A stretch of DNA of 64,000 nucleotides from Bolinopsis microptera (GCF_026151205.1 NC_087082.1:13735365-13799364); one strand, 5' to 3'; counted from the stretch's first letter, positions 47,739-61,918 are shown. Program-made: numbers and translations. Notes: generated by a model from the sequence alone, not told the origin.

Positions 47739-49904
47739 CTAAGTCAATATTGACAGTAGACAGGGGTGTTTTATTAACAATACACAGAGTATCGCGATGT
47801 ATTGGTCGAATGCTAAACATCTCTGGTTCCTCACACAAGGATACAATGTCCAGCCCAATTCCCTGTAAAACATTTCCTTGTGTTTATCTTGATAAGATTG
47901 AGATAAATATCAGATTACAAAAGTAAAATAGTGAATGAGTCAGAAAATGTGAGGATGACTTTAGAGCTTTTCTCAGAATACAGGGGCGTGTAAGAGTATA
48001 TTATATATTATCTGAATTTTTAATCTGTTATCTGACAAGCTAAAGATTAGATCACTGCCCTGTGCAACCGAAATACAATTTCCTCCGGCCGGCGTGAAAC
48101 TGGAACAGCTTATATTACTGTCCGACAAATCACAGAATTTGATTAGATTCTAGTCCTAGGAGGTGCTTACATACACCGAATCTGACAACTTTTCATTGGA
48201 GCTGTCGTAAATTTATAATGGCCTGGGGGGAGCCGAGTAGAGAGAAACGCTGTGACCTTGTGGGATTCGCTTAAGCGAACTGTCAAGAAATAAAATAGCT
48301 GAGCGTAAAAGTATCGTAATAATAATAATATAACATGAATGATGAAACCTATTTCATGGAATAATGTGGACACCAGCACGTGGCTCTTACCTTAGGAATT
48401 ATTATGGAGTCTCTTTTATCGTTCAACTTAACGTAGGACGTCTGAAATGTAACAGTTAATACCACGTACATATGTAGCTGAGTAACAGTAACAGCTGAGT
48501 AACAGTTAGTAATATCGCGTACATAATTAGTTGTGGGCAGTGAAAATATTCCATGTGTCTCTAGACTTTAAAGAGCTTGAGCCAGACAAACAGCTTGAGT
48601 GTAAGTGTAAATTCCCTCATGGGACATAAAATATCAATCTTGATCAATTTACCATTCAGGACACCATCTTCATTAATATCACTCATTACAAAGATTGAGT
48701 AAACTAAAATGAATAAGTATCTGTTGTCGGCTTACCTCGCACATTTTACTAAAGTCTAAAATAGGTCTTTTACAAGGGCAGGTTCTATGTTCTGGATGCC
48801 GCCTCTTGGATCCTATTCTATACTGCGTTGGTGAGCTCGGACACTCGCTTCTCGTACTGTAGTCCTGTACAAACATGCAGTCGTTACAAAACTTGGGGAG
48901 TTTTAGAAAGAGGGGGGCGTCAAGGGGGTGATATTGGTCATTTCTTGAAACACATTTCTCGGGATAATGACAAATATCCCCCCCTTTTATTCGCCAGTCT
49001 AGACCGATGTCCAGCGGACAAAATGAACGATTATCAAATCATGAACCGTGGTCGGATGGAAGCAAAGTCTGCTAAATTTCACTTCAGATTACATGTTTTA
49101 ACGTGCAGACTGCATAACGGTAAAATTATCGGCGGAATTCAGTGAAACATAACCATGCAATCTTGTAATGGGGTAATTGGATGGTAGTTGGTTGGAACTG
49201 TACTTACTTTACTGACTTTAGTGACTTTGGTCCAGATGTTAGATGGCTCAGGTCGCCAAACTGGGATAGCTGATAAAGGTACGCTGCTCACGCGACACCT
49301 AAGGGAATTTTACTTTAGAATTATAAATATATAACACAATTTATAACACAATTATAAGTTTATTAAATACCTATGTAAATAACAAATTGATTAAAGGTAG
49401 ATTATAAAATATTAATTAACTAAACGCCAATATAATAATTATTTACCGACATCAAATCGATTGAATATCGATTATAAATCAATGTTGACATTGGTTATCG
49501 GTTATTGGTTAAGTCAATCATAATAAACCACTTAAAAGAACGCTAATGATAGACTTAACAATTATAAAATAGTAGATTATTGGGGACAAAATGAGAATCT
49601 CATTTCGTCCCCAATAATCAACCCACTCAAGAGAGCGAAAAATGATTCTTAATTATAAAATAGATAAATTATAAGATCCATTAAACAAAATTCACTTAAA
49701 CAAGGCCAATTTCCACTTAAAATTTAAATGAAAGATATAATTGTGATAATTTTCTCACCTCTTCTTAGCGGGGGTAGCGATAACGGAGTTCTCACAGGGT
49801 CGTCCGATAAGTTTCTCGGGAGTAGACATGCCGCTAACCACTTCGGCTCTGGTCACGTGCCCAGCGGGGTGATTTTCTTTGGTCTCGTTAAACACTGTTG
49901 TCAT
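47739..49904 (-). CDS. FAM53-like N-terminal exons (five exons)
   Basis: Exons: 49904-49759 (ATG in CCACCATGA, a good Kozak context), 49298-49208, 48864-48736, 48441-48391, 47862-47739. All are in phase with GT-AG ends, giving about 180 residues. The ATG follows a 3' splice site (TTTTCAG at about 49910-49916), so a 5' untranslated exon lies upstream. The segment TPAKKRCRVSSVPLSAIPVW plus RPEPSNIWTKV resembles the FAM53 pattern of a basic patch, CRSLSxP, WRP and WTPV, and KRPILDFSKM resembles its later LDFxKM motif. FAM53/simplet proteins act in proliferation and nuclear signalling. This match is from memory of motifs and is an inference. The last exon ends in phase 1 and can join the ankyrin exons downstream. 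Confidence 0.65.
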
Positions 49905-50739
49905 GGTGGCTGAAAAGGGAGGTGTTAGAACGGGTGGTTTAAAAGAATTGAGACGAACGAATTAATTCTTATTTTACAGTCTATGTCTCATGAAAATATG
50001 TAGAGGTGTATACTTTATTTGGGATTAATCTTAAATCTGGGTTATTCTAAAAAACGGACGTACATAACACAGCTAACAACATGGACAGTCCAAGCGTAAC
50101 ATACCGAATTAACACACAATAAAAGTAAGTTAATAAGTTAAAACCCACCTTCAAACATAGTGACAAGGTTACACTTCATTAAATATATCGGGCTACAAGC
50201 CACAGTTATATGACATAATCTTGAGATAGAATATCTGGTTAGAATATCATAATTAAACTACTTTTCATTTACTCATGTAGAGTATTAAACAGTATAATTG
50301 TTATAAAGCAATAAAGTAAGCTTAAAATAAAACATTATGCTATGATGTTGAACATTTTTCTCGACCACATAGGATTAAACTAGGCGCCAAGTTTAACAAA
50401 ACACTTGTGTGAGGAATTGACACTGAACGACGTTTAGACAACAGTTCCAAACACTGTCACTCTATAAAGATTCAAACTCACAAAACTAGCGTCCCTCGGG
50501 AAAACATAAACCAATAAAGAGCACAATATTCTGAGAGAGCAATTACTGAAAAGCTAGATTGCCGCGTTGTAAGAGCACGTACTGTAGACGTGTAAACCGT
50601 GTGATAAACCACTAGTTAGACCGAGAGAATATATAATATTACTGACGAAACGTTCCATGAAATATATCTCCACGGTGATATTATGTGGACGCGACAACTA
50701 CATGAGAGCTAATGACAACTTGTGTTGGCGGTATAAACT

Positions 50740-50795
50740 ATAAACTTCAAACTATAAACTATTATAAACTATAAACTTCAAACTATAAACTATAA
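50740..50795. repeat. ATAAACT tandem repeats
   Basis: Copies of AAACTATAAACT and AACTTCAAACTATAAACT in tandem, in the 5' flank of the FAM53-like gene. Confidence 0.85.
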
Positions 50796-50799
50796 AGTT

Positions 50800-53020
50800 G
50801 TGTAGCGTTGTCCGCTCCGTCAAAACGCTTTTTATATTTCACCGAAACCGAGTTTTGGGGCGGTAAAAATAACGTAGAACACCAAAAATGAACCACCACC
50901 GCCGACAGAAAATCCATGAGATGGAGAACACACAAAGGATAGTGACTAGCGGGATGGTGAGGTACTATGACGGGGGAGGCGGTTTATGGTGGACCACGCA
51001 CTACAGATTAATGAACACTCACTAGCCGGTCACTACTCTACCAATATCCTGATTATAACGCTCAGTTGGTCAGCTCTAGTGGTGTATGAGGACTAAAAAT
51101 ATATTTCTTTGTGTGAGTCAAACGAAAATGCAGGTCCCGGAGTAAGTAATATGTCTTGTGCTAATGTTCGGTTTTTAGAAAATTATTCAAAGCGGAGATC
51201 AGCACGAAAGTGGAGCTCAACATGTAAAAAGTCAGTGAAAAATGAAAATCCCGGATGAGATGTGATAAGGGGAGACGAAATAAAGAAAAAAGGCCCGGGT
51301 GATGATTGAGTTAAAGGAGTATTGTTGGAGGAGCAGACGAGGTCGAACGACCCTGGGGGCTACATGCAGACCTACCCCGGACTAACAACCCCCTACAAAC
51401 TAATAGCCTATAATGGCATCCGCAATATTTCTACATAAACGTGACAATTGATGCAATGTGTACATTTTCAAGTTATAAAGGCTAGCGGGTATTGTGAATA
51501 TTTTCATATTATTCAGAATGTAAGACCTTGAGTGTGTACCGGTAGAATCTTTTCGCCCGTCTCGAATGATCTTCACCGTGCGCTTATATTTTACACTCAC
51601 AAAAAACGGTGAAATTTAAATTGAAATTCTACACTGTGGGTAGGCAATGATCGTAATGTAAAAAAGCGGAGCGTGTAAAAGTTAGAAGAATTCCATAATG
51701 ATGATGAAGAATGCCAATGAGTCAATCACAGAATATATAAAATACACGGAGAGGTCATACAAATATGACTGCCGCCCGCTACATCGGACTCATACTGGTC
51801 AGAGCTAATGCTTCCCTAATGAACTAATGTCCATAACTTTAACTACTGTAAAGAGTTTAAGTTCGACCGACCAATAGTTAAGTCTGGGACGTAGATTTTT
51901 AACGGTTTGGAGTTGGTGAACGGAGACATTTCTGTTTGTGCGAGCAAACCGTCGACAATTTTTAAAGATCGGAAATTTTCTTAAACTGAGTATTATAATG
52001 ATGCTCATTTGAATAAACATGTTTATTGTTATATAGTTACGGACTATCAGACAGGTTATCAAGGTGTGTTTCTACTGCAATTAAACTAGGTTTTCCCCCA
52101 GAATATTACCAACTATGAACAAAAAAGAAACCAACTAAGAATTTGTTATCAGGGTAAAGCGGGTCACCAAATTAACGGTCAACCAACAAAGCAAGGAGGA
52201 AATAGGAGAGGCAAGTTCACGGTATCTTACAGCCAAGATATTTGCACCTTCACAGAGACTTTTAGTGTCAACAAATTTCGCAGCAATGGTACCACGATGT
52301 GTGGAAGACCCACACGACAGGGGATATTAGAGTGCTGACATTTTCTGTACATTAACAAACAGTTAAAATGCAGATTTAAGGGCAGATAAATATATTAAAA
52401 ATATTAAAATGCAGATAACATTAGGTTCAAATTAACACTGTTCCCATGAGTAGACAATGAGGCTAGACAATGAAAGTTTTGTCTAGACACAATCATCTGG
52501 AAGTGGGGTTATAATTGTCATAGTAACGCGTTAACTACAGCAACGCTTGGAAGTGCAAGTGGGGTTACAGTTGTTACGGTAACGCGTTAAATTACAGTTG
52601 CTGCAGTAACGCCTGGTAGGAAAGTTACAGTAACGACATGGACTACTGCAGCTCACTGCTCAGTAATGAACGCTCCGGCAACGGAACTGACACTTCAATT
52701 TCAGTACCCGCCTCATTTCTAGAAAGATCTCAAAAGCTGTGCAACGTCAGCAAGTAATGCAGTTCTGATGAAACATATCGATAAGAATGATGAAAAATAT
52801 AGATAAGAATGATAGAAACTCAAAAGCTGAGTACGGCAGACAGCAATAAAAACGCGTCTAAAAAATTACAGTACGTAATAGGTAGAAGTATTAGAAGCAG
52901 CAAGGGCCAATAAGAACGAGGAAGGAATGGTCGTGACAGTACAGTGGAACTAGGTATGGCCTATATTTACTGGAATGAGCAGACAGCACTCATATTAATA
53001 GCACCTGCCAACTGCAACAC
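50800..53020. other. 5' flank of the FAM53-like gene, no coding signal
   Basis: The untranslated first exon of the FAM53-like gene probably lies in or before this stretch (minus strand), but I cannot place it. The region contains the second copy of the 120-bp repeat (51142-51269). Short frames lack motifs. Confidence 0.4.
51142..51269. repeat. 120-bp repeat, copy 2
   Basis: In the same orientation as 42812-42933, with substitutions such as AGCACGAAAGTGGAGCTCAA against AACACGAAAGTGGAACTCAA. It lies 1.2 kb upstream of the FAM53-like start codon. Confidence 0.85.
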
Positions 53021-53034
53021 TGCCAGGTAAACAG

Positions 53035-53165
53035 CCAATCAGGACACAGTATCCAGCCCACGTGTCACAATCCAACCAATCAGAGCAGCACAATTCCTTG
53101 TTTCCTGGAAACAACCCCGCGGCAGCTTGTTAAAGTTTATATTGCTCTGTGCCCGGCCAAGATAG
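53035..53165 (+). promoter_or_regulatory. CCAAT/CACGTG promoter-like cluster 1
   Basis: CCAAT at 53035 and 53076, CACGTG at 53059, and a TATA-like TTTATATTG at about 53136. Downstream, 53308-53511 (+) is a short open frame from an ATG (repeated ISPCG, basic) with no known domain, which could be a first exon. The arrangement fits an NF-Y/bHLH-Zip promoter. Transcription is unproven. Confidence 0.45.
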
Positions 53166-53307
53166 CAACATAGTCGGGCACGAGTACCACGTGACTTGTG
53201 TGGTGGTGGTGTTGCAGCGAGCTGTGCACTTGCTGCTGAGCTGCAGCTTTGCAGTGTAATTACTGCTCTGGCACAGTTAGTGAGACTAAATCTGGCAGCT
53301 TGTTACG

Positions 53308-53511
53308 ATGTCAACTATTTCACCCTGTGGGAGAATGTCAGATATTTCACCTTGTGGTGGGAAGAATAAAACAGCAGCCGCAAAAAGGAGTCATCAATCT
53401 TGTGGACGGCAGATCAACAAGGAGCAGGGGTGTGGTGGTGGCGACACACCACGACGGAGCGAACAAAGGGTGGAGCAAACAAAACGAAATATGTACTTCA
53501 GTACTACATGA
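53308..53511 (+). CDS. Doubtful 67-codon open frame downstream of promoter-like cluster 1
   Basis: Starts MSTISPCGRMSDISPCGG and is basic and Gln/Gly rich, with no domain. It overlaps an alternative open frame in the same direction. Listed only because it follows a CCAAT/E-box cluster by about 200 bases. It may be non-coding. Confidence 0.15.
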   Translation: MSTISPCGRMSDISPCGGKNKTAAAKRSHQSCGRQINKEQGCGGGDTPRRSEQRVEQTKRNMYFSTT

Positions 53512-54634
53512 TCTCAGCACAGCGAACAATCTAGATCGTTTTACACACTGCGACACAGCACAGTGCGACAGAACAGGGCACATTGTACTGTTGGCAGTCT
53601 CCCACAACTAGCTAATAGGTTAATAGCTGAGCTGCTCTCAGAGCTTCAGAGAGCGCTTACTTTCTCTGAAACACGGAGAGTGAGGGAGAGAAGCCCGAGA
53701 AGTGGGAACGTTGTAATTTTATTCAAATACTTCCCGGCATCGCGAGCTAGATTCGGCACATTAATGGCTACCTGCCATACCGTGAGCCATATGTTTACCG
53801 CATGTAAAACTATGTCAGCAATGGAATCCACATTAAATTTCTACAATATATGCGAGGAATAGCCGGACAAATTACGGCAAATAATCGGTATTTGGCACGG
53901 ATAGCTTAAAAGTGAGTGAGTGAGAGGAAGAGTACTGAGTACTATAAGATTTATGACAACTAACAATGGCACACATGTGACACCTGACAGCTGAGTAAGT
54001 ATTAATTACACGGTGCAGATAGAGGACACTGAGAAGAGGACAAAAGGAGAGTAAGTGTAACAGTGCCAGCCAGCAGCCATCATGGTGATATAAGACGCAA
54101 ACGAATAAATAGAAAATAAACAACACCAGTAGCGATAATACCAGATAAAAAGTACATAATATGACGGAATATTAGATACAGTATTAATATACTGTTAGAG
54201 ACAGTAGAGAAGAGATAGTGCAGCAGAGAGAATGTAATAACAGATGGGTAACAGCTGCTTCCTACAAAATGGGAAATATGCCAATAACGCAAACCTCGTG
54301 AGCTCCAAATCCTGAATATTCAACTGTGACTTGTACAAGAGCCAAGTTAAAGCGGTACTAAGAGCAGATTACTGTACATCTGAATAAACCAATCATAGGT
54401 CGACTATTAGTCACGGTAGTTGCCTGACTCCAAATATTTAACATCCGTACTCCGCGTTATTTGAGAACAATCGCTTACACTGAAGCTTATAATCCTTTCC
54501 TTTCTACTATAGTTTATATTCCAGAGAGGCTGGATAAAGAGTGCATATAAATGCTACATATTATTGCACTTCCTCTAGGCCGGACAGTGCGGTCACCGAC
54601 TACAGATTCTCAACTCTGGTTGGTTCTGATGAGT

Positions 54635-54673
54635 CACGTGGTTGGTATATTGCTGTCTGATTGGCTGGATTGG
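54635..54673. promoter_or_regulatory. CCAAT/CACGTG cluster 2
   Basis: CACGTG at 54635 and inverted CCAAT (ATTGG) at 54660 and 54669. Same module as at 53035. Confidence 0.4.
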
Positions 54674-54919
54674 GTTGCGTGAGAATCGCTTTGCTACAAT
54701 CCGATTATTGCCAAAGAGAAAGCTTCATACGGAGAGTAAACCAAATATCTTGGCGACTGACGAAGATTTGGCGACACCGCCGTGAAGAAAGCCCAATAAA
54801 ACAGCAGCAAATCGTAGTGAGTCGAGACTACAGTGATAAAACAGCAAAACTATTCATCAATGACAACCACCACTCGACGCGAACACACAAACACACCACT
54901 GTCACGTCGCAGCCCTCTC

Positions 54920-54965
54920 ATTGGTCCAACCAAGTCACGTGCCTGAAATACCTCGCTGTGATTGG
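54920..54965. promoter_or_regulatory. CCAAT/CACGTG cluster 3
   Basis: ATTGG at 54920 and 54961 flank CACGTG at 54936, with nearly even spacing. Confidence 0.4.
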
Positions 54966-55029
54966 TCCGGACGACCTCCACGGAGGTCGGCTTGGAGTAA
55001 TAAAGTTTCGTGTGGTAGGGATGTAATCA

Positions 55030-58000
55030 GCTAACCCTTCAGCTGGGAGATCGGCGATGAATAAAGTGAAGAAGTTTCGGGTGTAAGGTATACTAGGTTA
55101 AAACCAATTAAATTTACATACACACACGAAGCTACAAGACCTTTAAACCAGGTAATATAACGTGTGCGTGAACATGCTTTTAAGCGATTTTATCTGAAAC
55201 CTAAAATTAAAGTTGTGCCCGTTATCACTCGAGAGAAAATTTAATTAATATTTATGTTGCCGCCAACTGCCAAGCATAAGTATTTGCTGGTTCAGAATTT
55301 GGGTTAGAGTTCAAAGTTTAATATTAAACAGCAACCCGCCAACCCAGTTAAACCAGTATGAGATAAATATCAAGCCCTCTAGATAGACAAGTAAAATGCT
55401 CAGCACGAAGCACACAAGAAACATTAGACAGAGGAAATGTGAGCGTGTTTTGTTCGACACAGCGCAGAACTTAACCGGATGAACAGAACGAAGTTACAAA
55501 CCCATGTTTTCTATGCGGGGGCCGGGGGCGGCGTTTCACTGAGGGACAACAAACGACCGCTATAAAAACATGAATGAAGGCGAGTAGCAGAATCTCGTGC
55601 GAATAAAAATTGTTGAAGAACTGTAAATTCGAGACAAAACATATTCAACTTATTCATCTACTAGATGCATATATTCATATTGCATAAATGCACGAGTTAG
55701 TATAATCTGAATGCACGTGGTGCACACTTATATTCATGAGTAATTACGTCAGAAAAGGAACGCTCATCATCTCCCCACCAACAGTAACAGTGCTAGGTGC
55801 TACAAATAAAGATATCATACTCTAAATATATCGGTTTCAGCTATAGTGCTGCGTAACGTGTCATCGAATCCTTAGATATGATTAAATTTAGGACCGCCGG
55901 CTGCACGATTTTCAACGACTTTGCACCACATAGTCGCATATGAGATCGTGCACATCAAAACCAACATTTTCGGGTTACGTAACCTCCAAAAAAACTACGC
56001 TAAAAATGGGACATCTGACACAACTGCGCCATTTCGACAAAGACAAGCCGTACAACACCCAAAATTTGCCCTCCTATAGAAACCTGACGAAATAAAAGCT
56101 TCGGTAATTTCGTACCGGCCAATACAATTTTAGCAAAGAACAAGAAGACCCGAAAAGTCTGAATGTTGTAACCAAGAATGTACATGAAGTTGTAAGCCGC
56201 GTAAATTGAAATGTATCATGAGCGGCTTCGTGCCGATTTTTAAAATGTTCCCGGCAGATTATGAAAATTATCCTCTGTACGAGAGGAGAGCTGAAACAGG
56301 AAAAATACCGCCAGAAACAAACCTGCAAGAATGCCGAATTATCGATGATACGATCAATAAATTATCGATACTTTGCAACGGAAATAAGAAAGAATACCCC
56401 AAAAATATGATAATTGAATGAACAAGGACAATGGCAAGATTACTGATTACCCACTGCATTACCCACTGCACTGCAACAACCAAAAACTGCACCAGAACAG
56501 ACACTCAAATAGCCGGTATATGGTAACAGCTCATCAAATACCAATACACAGCGTGCCTGAAATACATTAACAAATCCCCAAAATGAGGCAGCTTTTGATC
56601 AGGACCTGAAATGGGGACCTGAAGCCCCTGGAAGTTCTATTAAGGTATTTAAAAACAGTACAGATAAGAGATGGTGATAAGACTCGTGACGGGAAGCTAC
56701 TGAGGGGAGGTTGCCAGGAAAGCGGCAGGAAGTGTAAGTAGGGGGCGGAAACAAGCATTAGTAGACACACCTTGGTGTCTTGTTTACCGTACTTAGAAAA
56801 CTATAAACAATGTGTGTTTGCGTTTAACTGTAAGGAGTAAGGACTGACCAGCTGAATGTTACCGTATTAGACCGCATTGAAAGGAGGGAATATATAGCCG
56901 CATTGGCCCGCATTTAACTGAGTAGTTTATGAAACGAGCGGATACAGAGAATATAACCGTGGGGAGGGAGCGTATCTTGCGGGCAGATCTGGTGAAATGA
57001 AGCTAGACAACAGATCTAGTCTCCAGATAGATGTGAAGGTTTGTATAGCAGAGATACCCCATAAATGCACCAGATAAGGTCTGATCTACATTAACACTGA
57101 TAGTATCTCCAGTGCATCGTGCTCTTCGGTTCCGGAACATTCTGTAGAGTGTTCTGCAGAAACCACTATACAGACACTGGGTGTTTGTTGTGGAGGTAAT
57201 ATGTTCTAAAAGAGGTACTTTGACCAGAATATGATACTTATAGACTGGGTTAATAGCATTGAAATATAGGGACACCTTGAGAGTAGCGGCAAGTAGGGGG
57301 CAGAATCCTCAAACATTTAATTAAAACCGGACCAGTGGAAACGAAATGTGGAACGAGTATTAAAAAGCGAGCAAAGGGAAATACAATAAACCAGGAGACC
57401 TAGAAGGCAGCTAATGGCACACACAACTCGCCCAGATGATGGCACACAGGTTATAATATAATAGTGGACAGGAAATATAGAGCTCACTGAAATATATACC
57501 GGCCGGTAAAAGCTCGTACAAGATAATAGAGTAATATATTTGCTGGAATTGTGCCCGCAAGACATTAGTTTCATTAGTTATTATATTAAGAGAGCTGCGT
57601 CATCAGTGCTATTTAACATCCAGCTATTGAGTATTGAGTATAGAGTCTATATATAATGCTCTATATAGGGACTATATAGAGTCGTTATATAAGGCTGGGC
57701 GGAGGACTTGGAGTCTAAAAATAGTTTCAAGAGAGGGGCAAGTTGAGAGTGCTGTTAGATAGGGCCGAGGAGGATATCTGGTAATGGAGGGGTGCACGCC
57801 TGGGCAGTGGGCATGCGTCATACCAATTTGGCCGGCCCCGCGCTCTCCTATATCTTGTACCTGGTGAAGCTATTGAACAGCTGCTCTTATATATCTTGTA
57901 ATAACCAGACGAAGCTAAAAGTGTGGTTTAAACGATATGAGACAGCCGGGGAGCTTGATGACCACTGGCGACCACCACCTGACTCTGGCTCGACACTAGG

Positions 58001-61000
58001 TCCCTGGGTCCCAATCAAGAAATGAGCCATGATGGGTGGTAGTTCCAATATGGGCTCACCTTGCTATTGTCAGGGGTAGTGACCAGTGAGTCAGCAGCAT
58101 AAGATCTATTTATGTGTCCTGGATCAATCTTTAAATGATTCATCAGGGGAGGTGGTGGAATATGATGTTCAACATGTTGGTCACGTGATGTTGGAGATAA
58201 ATTGACTTTAAATGACACAGACAAGGGAGATAGACGGTAATTTGATATCAATACATAGATATATCACTAAAGATTGGATATAATTGATCAGAAGCTCGCG
58301 TCAAATTCACCGAAACATTGTTATAACTGGCACCAACTTGCTGATAATTTCAACATTATTGGATGTCGTCCAGGGTAATAGAGCTATTATTTGTGGGACT
58401 ATTAACACAGACCCACGGTACACAAAGAGCGGGAATAATAAATTATGGGAAGAAGTGTCCCGTGACTTTGTCTCAAATGTCACGTGATCACTATCAGTAG
58501 CCCGCCTCATCTTCAAAAGATCTGTCAAAATACCGGTATCGACTTCCAACGAAGGTTCGAGTACATTTTAATAGATTTCGAGACAGAAAGATAGAGCGGA
58601 TCTATCAAGAGAGATGCCATTTCAATTCCCGGTCGCTCTTTGACGGGGGCTATAACTACAACCAACAATGGCTTCTTCTAATTACAAAACCTTTTTATTG
58701 TCCAACTTTTTAGTGCTACACAACTCTGAGAACTCAGTTCAGGCTAATCAAGCAGGCTAATAACGAACTACTAGCTAATCTCTCATTATATCCTCGGTGG
58801 AGAGAAAGAGATCTCGCGACTACATGTAAACATACTCCAAACAAAAGAAAGAGAAGGGCGTAGTGAGAAGATGGGCCACATGCCCCGGCTTTAATAAGCT
58901 GGTGAAAACACGTGCTGTACCACCGAGCATGCAATCAAATATACAGGCCTGTTCAGGGGGGGGGGTCCAACTACACTGTTCAGACCATATGAGAACGGGC
59001 CGGTAGGGAGCCGGACCTGCCTCGTAAGGAGATTATATCTGGAACAGGGCCAACAGGGTGTGTGATATAAAGTGTGAAGTCAGTGAAGTGTTGCTTCCGA
59101 GAGGAGAGGAGATATAATTTGTATTTAATGTGAGGGGAATGAGGGGACCGACAAATCGTGTGGTGTTCGAGCAAAGAACTGATTACTGAATATCTCCCAC
59201 TGTCTGAGTTGGATGATTCCAGTTCAGACGACAGGCGGGAGAGCCGTTACATGGTTAAACTTTCGAGAGAGGGAAAGGAAGAAGTGGCGCAGACAGAAAG
59301 AGGGAAGGAAGTGAGAGGAGATACAGTTGGTGGATTAGATAATGTTGGATACAATATACCCGATAACAGGGGGATCTGTGAGAGGAAACCAGCTAACATC
59401 TGGAGATGAAAAGGTGCGAGAAAAGGTGCTGAGAGCACAAGTGGATAAGACTGGAACCACTCCAGAACCACTGGTAGGAGGTTGCTCAGAACCGTTAACA
59501 GGGGCACGCGACCCACGCGAGATGGTGTCGCTACACTGTTACTACACTGTGAGAAACAGTTGAGGGAGCATGTGCGACCCGTGCTAAGAGAGGAGCCCTC
59601 TGGTGGGGCGCGTGCCGGTTGATCTGAGTGATCTGGACACGTGCCCAGAACCAAACATCCCCTCAACAGGAGCTTGATACTGAAGCACTGACCCGTGCTG
59701 GAGGAGAGTGCTGAGTGTGTTATGGTGATAGGCAGATTAGGCACGTGGGCAATGCAAATACCATCCACAGGACAGGAGTTTGGGGTTAAACGGCGACAAA
59801 TCCCCCTACTGATAGGGTACTGATAGCAGTCTGAACTGGAGAGTGGAACTAGAAGGTGCGATCTGTGGTGGGAGAGAGGTGGACCTCTGGTGACCGGTGA
59901 GATGGATCATGGTGATATGCACGTGTTGTGTCTGCACCACTGGCTACCTTACAGAACATCCTTTCTACATTACTAGGGATTTGATACTAATAGTAAACGA
60001 CTGACAAATATCTTCCACTGTGGAGGTAGAACTGAGAGAGCTTGTCAAAAGTTCTAGTCTGTGAGGATGATACACCTTTTAAAGTTGATGTCATGTCTAG
60101 CAAAACTTAGTGACTAGTATCTAATTCTAATACTGTGCCCCTTTACAAAGGCACCTGGCACCAACTTATTACCACATAACTTCACCGCAGACACAAAGAA
60201 GTGAGAAGTAGATACCACCACAACCGGAGATACTGAAGAAATGGATCAAAACCAACAATCTAAATGCTAAACAGGCAGGCAGGTAGAGAGAGAGAAGTGT
60301 CTCATTTAGTGCACACTAAAGATGGCAGCATGCCGCCGCGGCTCTGAGCGCGCCTCCACCTATCAAGCAGGCTGTTAACAGGTTGTCGTTCACTAGACGT
60401 TAGCACACCACAACCAGTACACGAGACAAATAGAGCACTTGATGTAGTGCACCCCTCATAGTGCAGAATATGTAGTGCACCCCTCATAGTGCAGATATAG
60501 TGCACCACGACCTGAGATCTGGTGTTGTGTTAAAAACAACTGGGTGCAGCTCACGGTTTGGCGAGCCGGCGACTGCCAACCTGATGATGCCTTATCCCCG
60601 GAACTGTCCAGAGGGTGCTCAAAATATCTATATTTGTTATATGAGAGGGTACTGGATAGTACTAATAGCGACTGTTTAAACCAAATTGCTACTCTAGTTA
60701 TACTTATTTATAGGTCGTCGGGGTAGTACTGTAATATATAACTGTCCGCGGACACACACCATCAATGTTTAACAGATCCCCCTTCTGTAATACAGTTCTC
60801 TCGTTAAACAGTAACATGTCTTCTTTTGTGTGTTGGCTTGCTTCTACCACGTTTCAGTAGGGTGGCGGGTATTATGGAGCTGCTGCCTCGACCAAGGCAA
60901 TTTGCCATTCAAAAAGAGGTAGTGGTCATTGGGCCGTCAACAAAGTGGGAGTCGTTTAAAAGTTACCATCTATAATGGGAAGCTTTAGAAACTGCTGTAA

Positions 61001-61540
61001 TGAAGGTAAGTTCCATCAAACTGCCACATTGTGTGACGATGATATCTAGCTATTTAGTGAGGGTGATATTATTGAGTTTTGTAGGAGCAGACCCTAAGGG
61101 TTTCTTACAACTTAGTAATATAATTAGAGCAGTTATAACAAATGACCCTACAGTTCTGCTGCTGCTGCTGCTGCTGGGGGAGCTGAAGTAGCACGGTTAA
61201 TGATGCATGTCACTCGTTCTTATGCACTGACAGAGGGAGCCTCTGTCTTTCAACAGGGCGGAGGATTGTTGGAGAAATGCCAAGTTCTTTGAGACACACT
61301 ACCAAGTGATATATCTGCGAGGTTAAAACGTGAGGAGTGGGAGGTGATTCCATTAAGCGTGGCAATTGTCAATGGTATTTAATTGTGACAAAATGAACAC
61401 GAGTGAGGGAAGCAGAGAAAGAGTGGTCATAACCAGACAATGACAAAATAGTCATATACTACACACAAAGCCAAAAAAAGCATTCGAGCGAAGCATATGT
61501 TCTGAGTTGCCATCGCAACTCTAACGTACACTAGCTTGTT
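55030..61540. other. Gene-poor stretch
   Basis: No exon chain with conserved motifs was found on either strand. It contains palindromic TATATAGAG/CTCTATATA repeats at about 57630-57680, duplicated TAGTGCACCCCTCATAGTGC at about 60450-60500, and purine-rich tracts near 59260-59420. Open frames such as 59158-59409 (+), with an acidic serine stretch, have no splice or motif support. Confidence 0.5.
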
Positions 61541-61553
61541 GCCCACACCAACC

Positions 61554-61744
61554 CACGTGACAGGTTTGTGCTGATCGGCTATTGGTCAGTTACTCTTATC
61601 CCCGATATCTCATTGGCTGCTAAACTCCACAATAGTCTGGACTGTGTACAGGAAGACAGCTATTAAACAGCTAGCCGGCAGTGGCCAATAGGAACGCTGC
61701 ATCTCACTAACCCTCCAAAGGGAGGACATTCTCCAAGTCACGTG
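61554..61744. promoter_or_regulatory. CCAAT/CACGTG cluster 4
   Basis: CACGTG at 61554 and 61739, with ATTGG at 61581 and 61612 and CCAAT at 61685 between them. It directly precedes the GA array at 61819. Confidence 0.45.
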
Positions 61745-61817
61745 ACTGACCGAGAGTTTCCTTTCTCTGGATACCACTCAATGAGAATTATATCAGTACT
61801 GATAATAGTGGGGAGAC

Positions 61818-61918
<101 letters not shown>

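Noticed and set aside
47739-47862. DEPDC5-type similarity of GIGLDIVSLCEEP
   Set aside because: Only a short stretch looks similar. Neighbouring exons have no DEPDC5 features and fit FAM53-like motifs better.
54661-55026. 121-codon plus-strand frame
   Set aside because: No motif. It overlaps promoter-like CCAAT/E-box modules and probably is chance.
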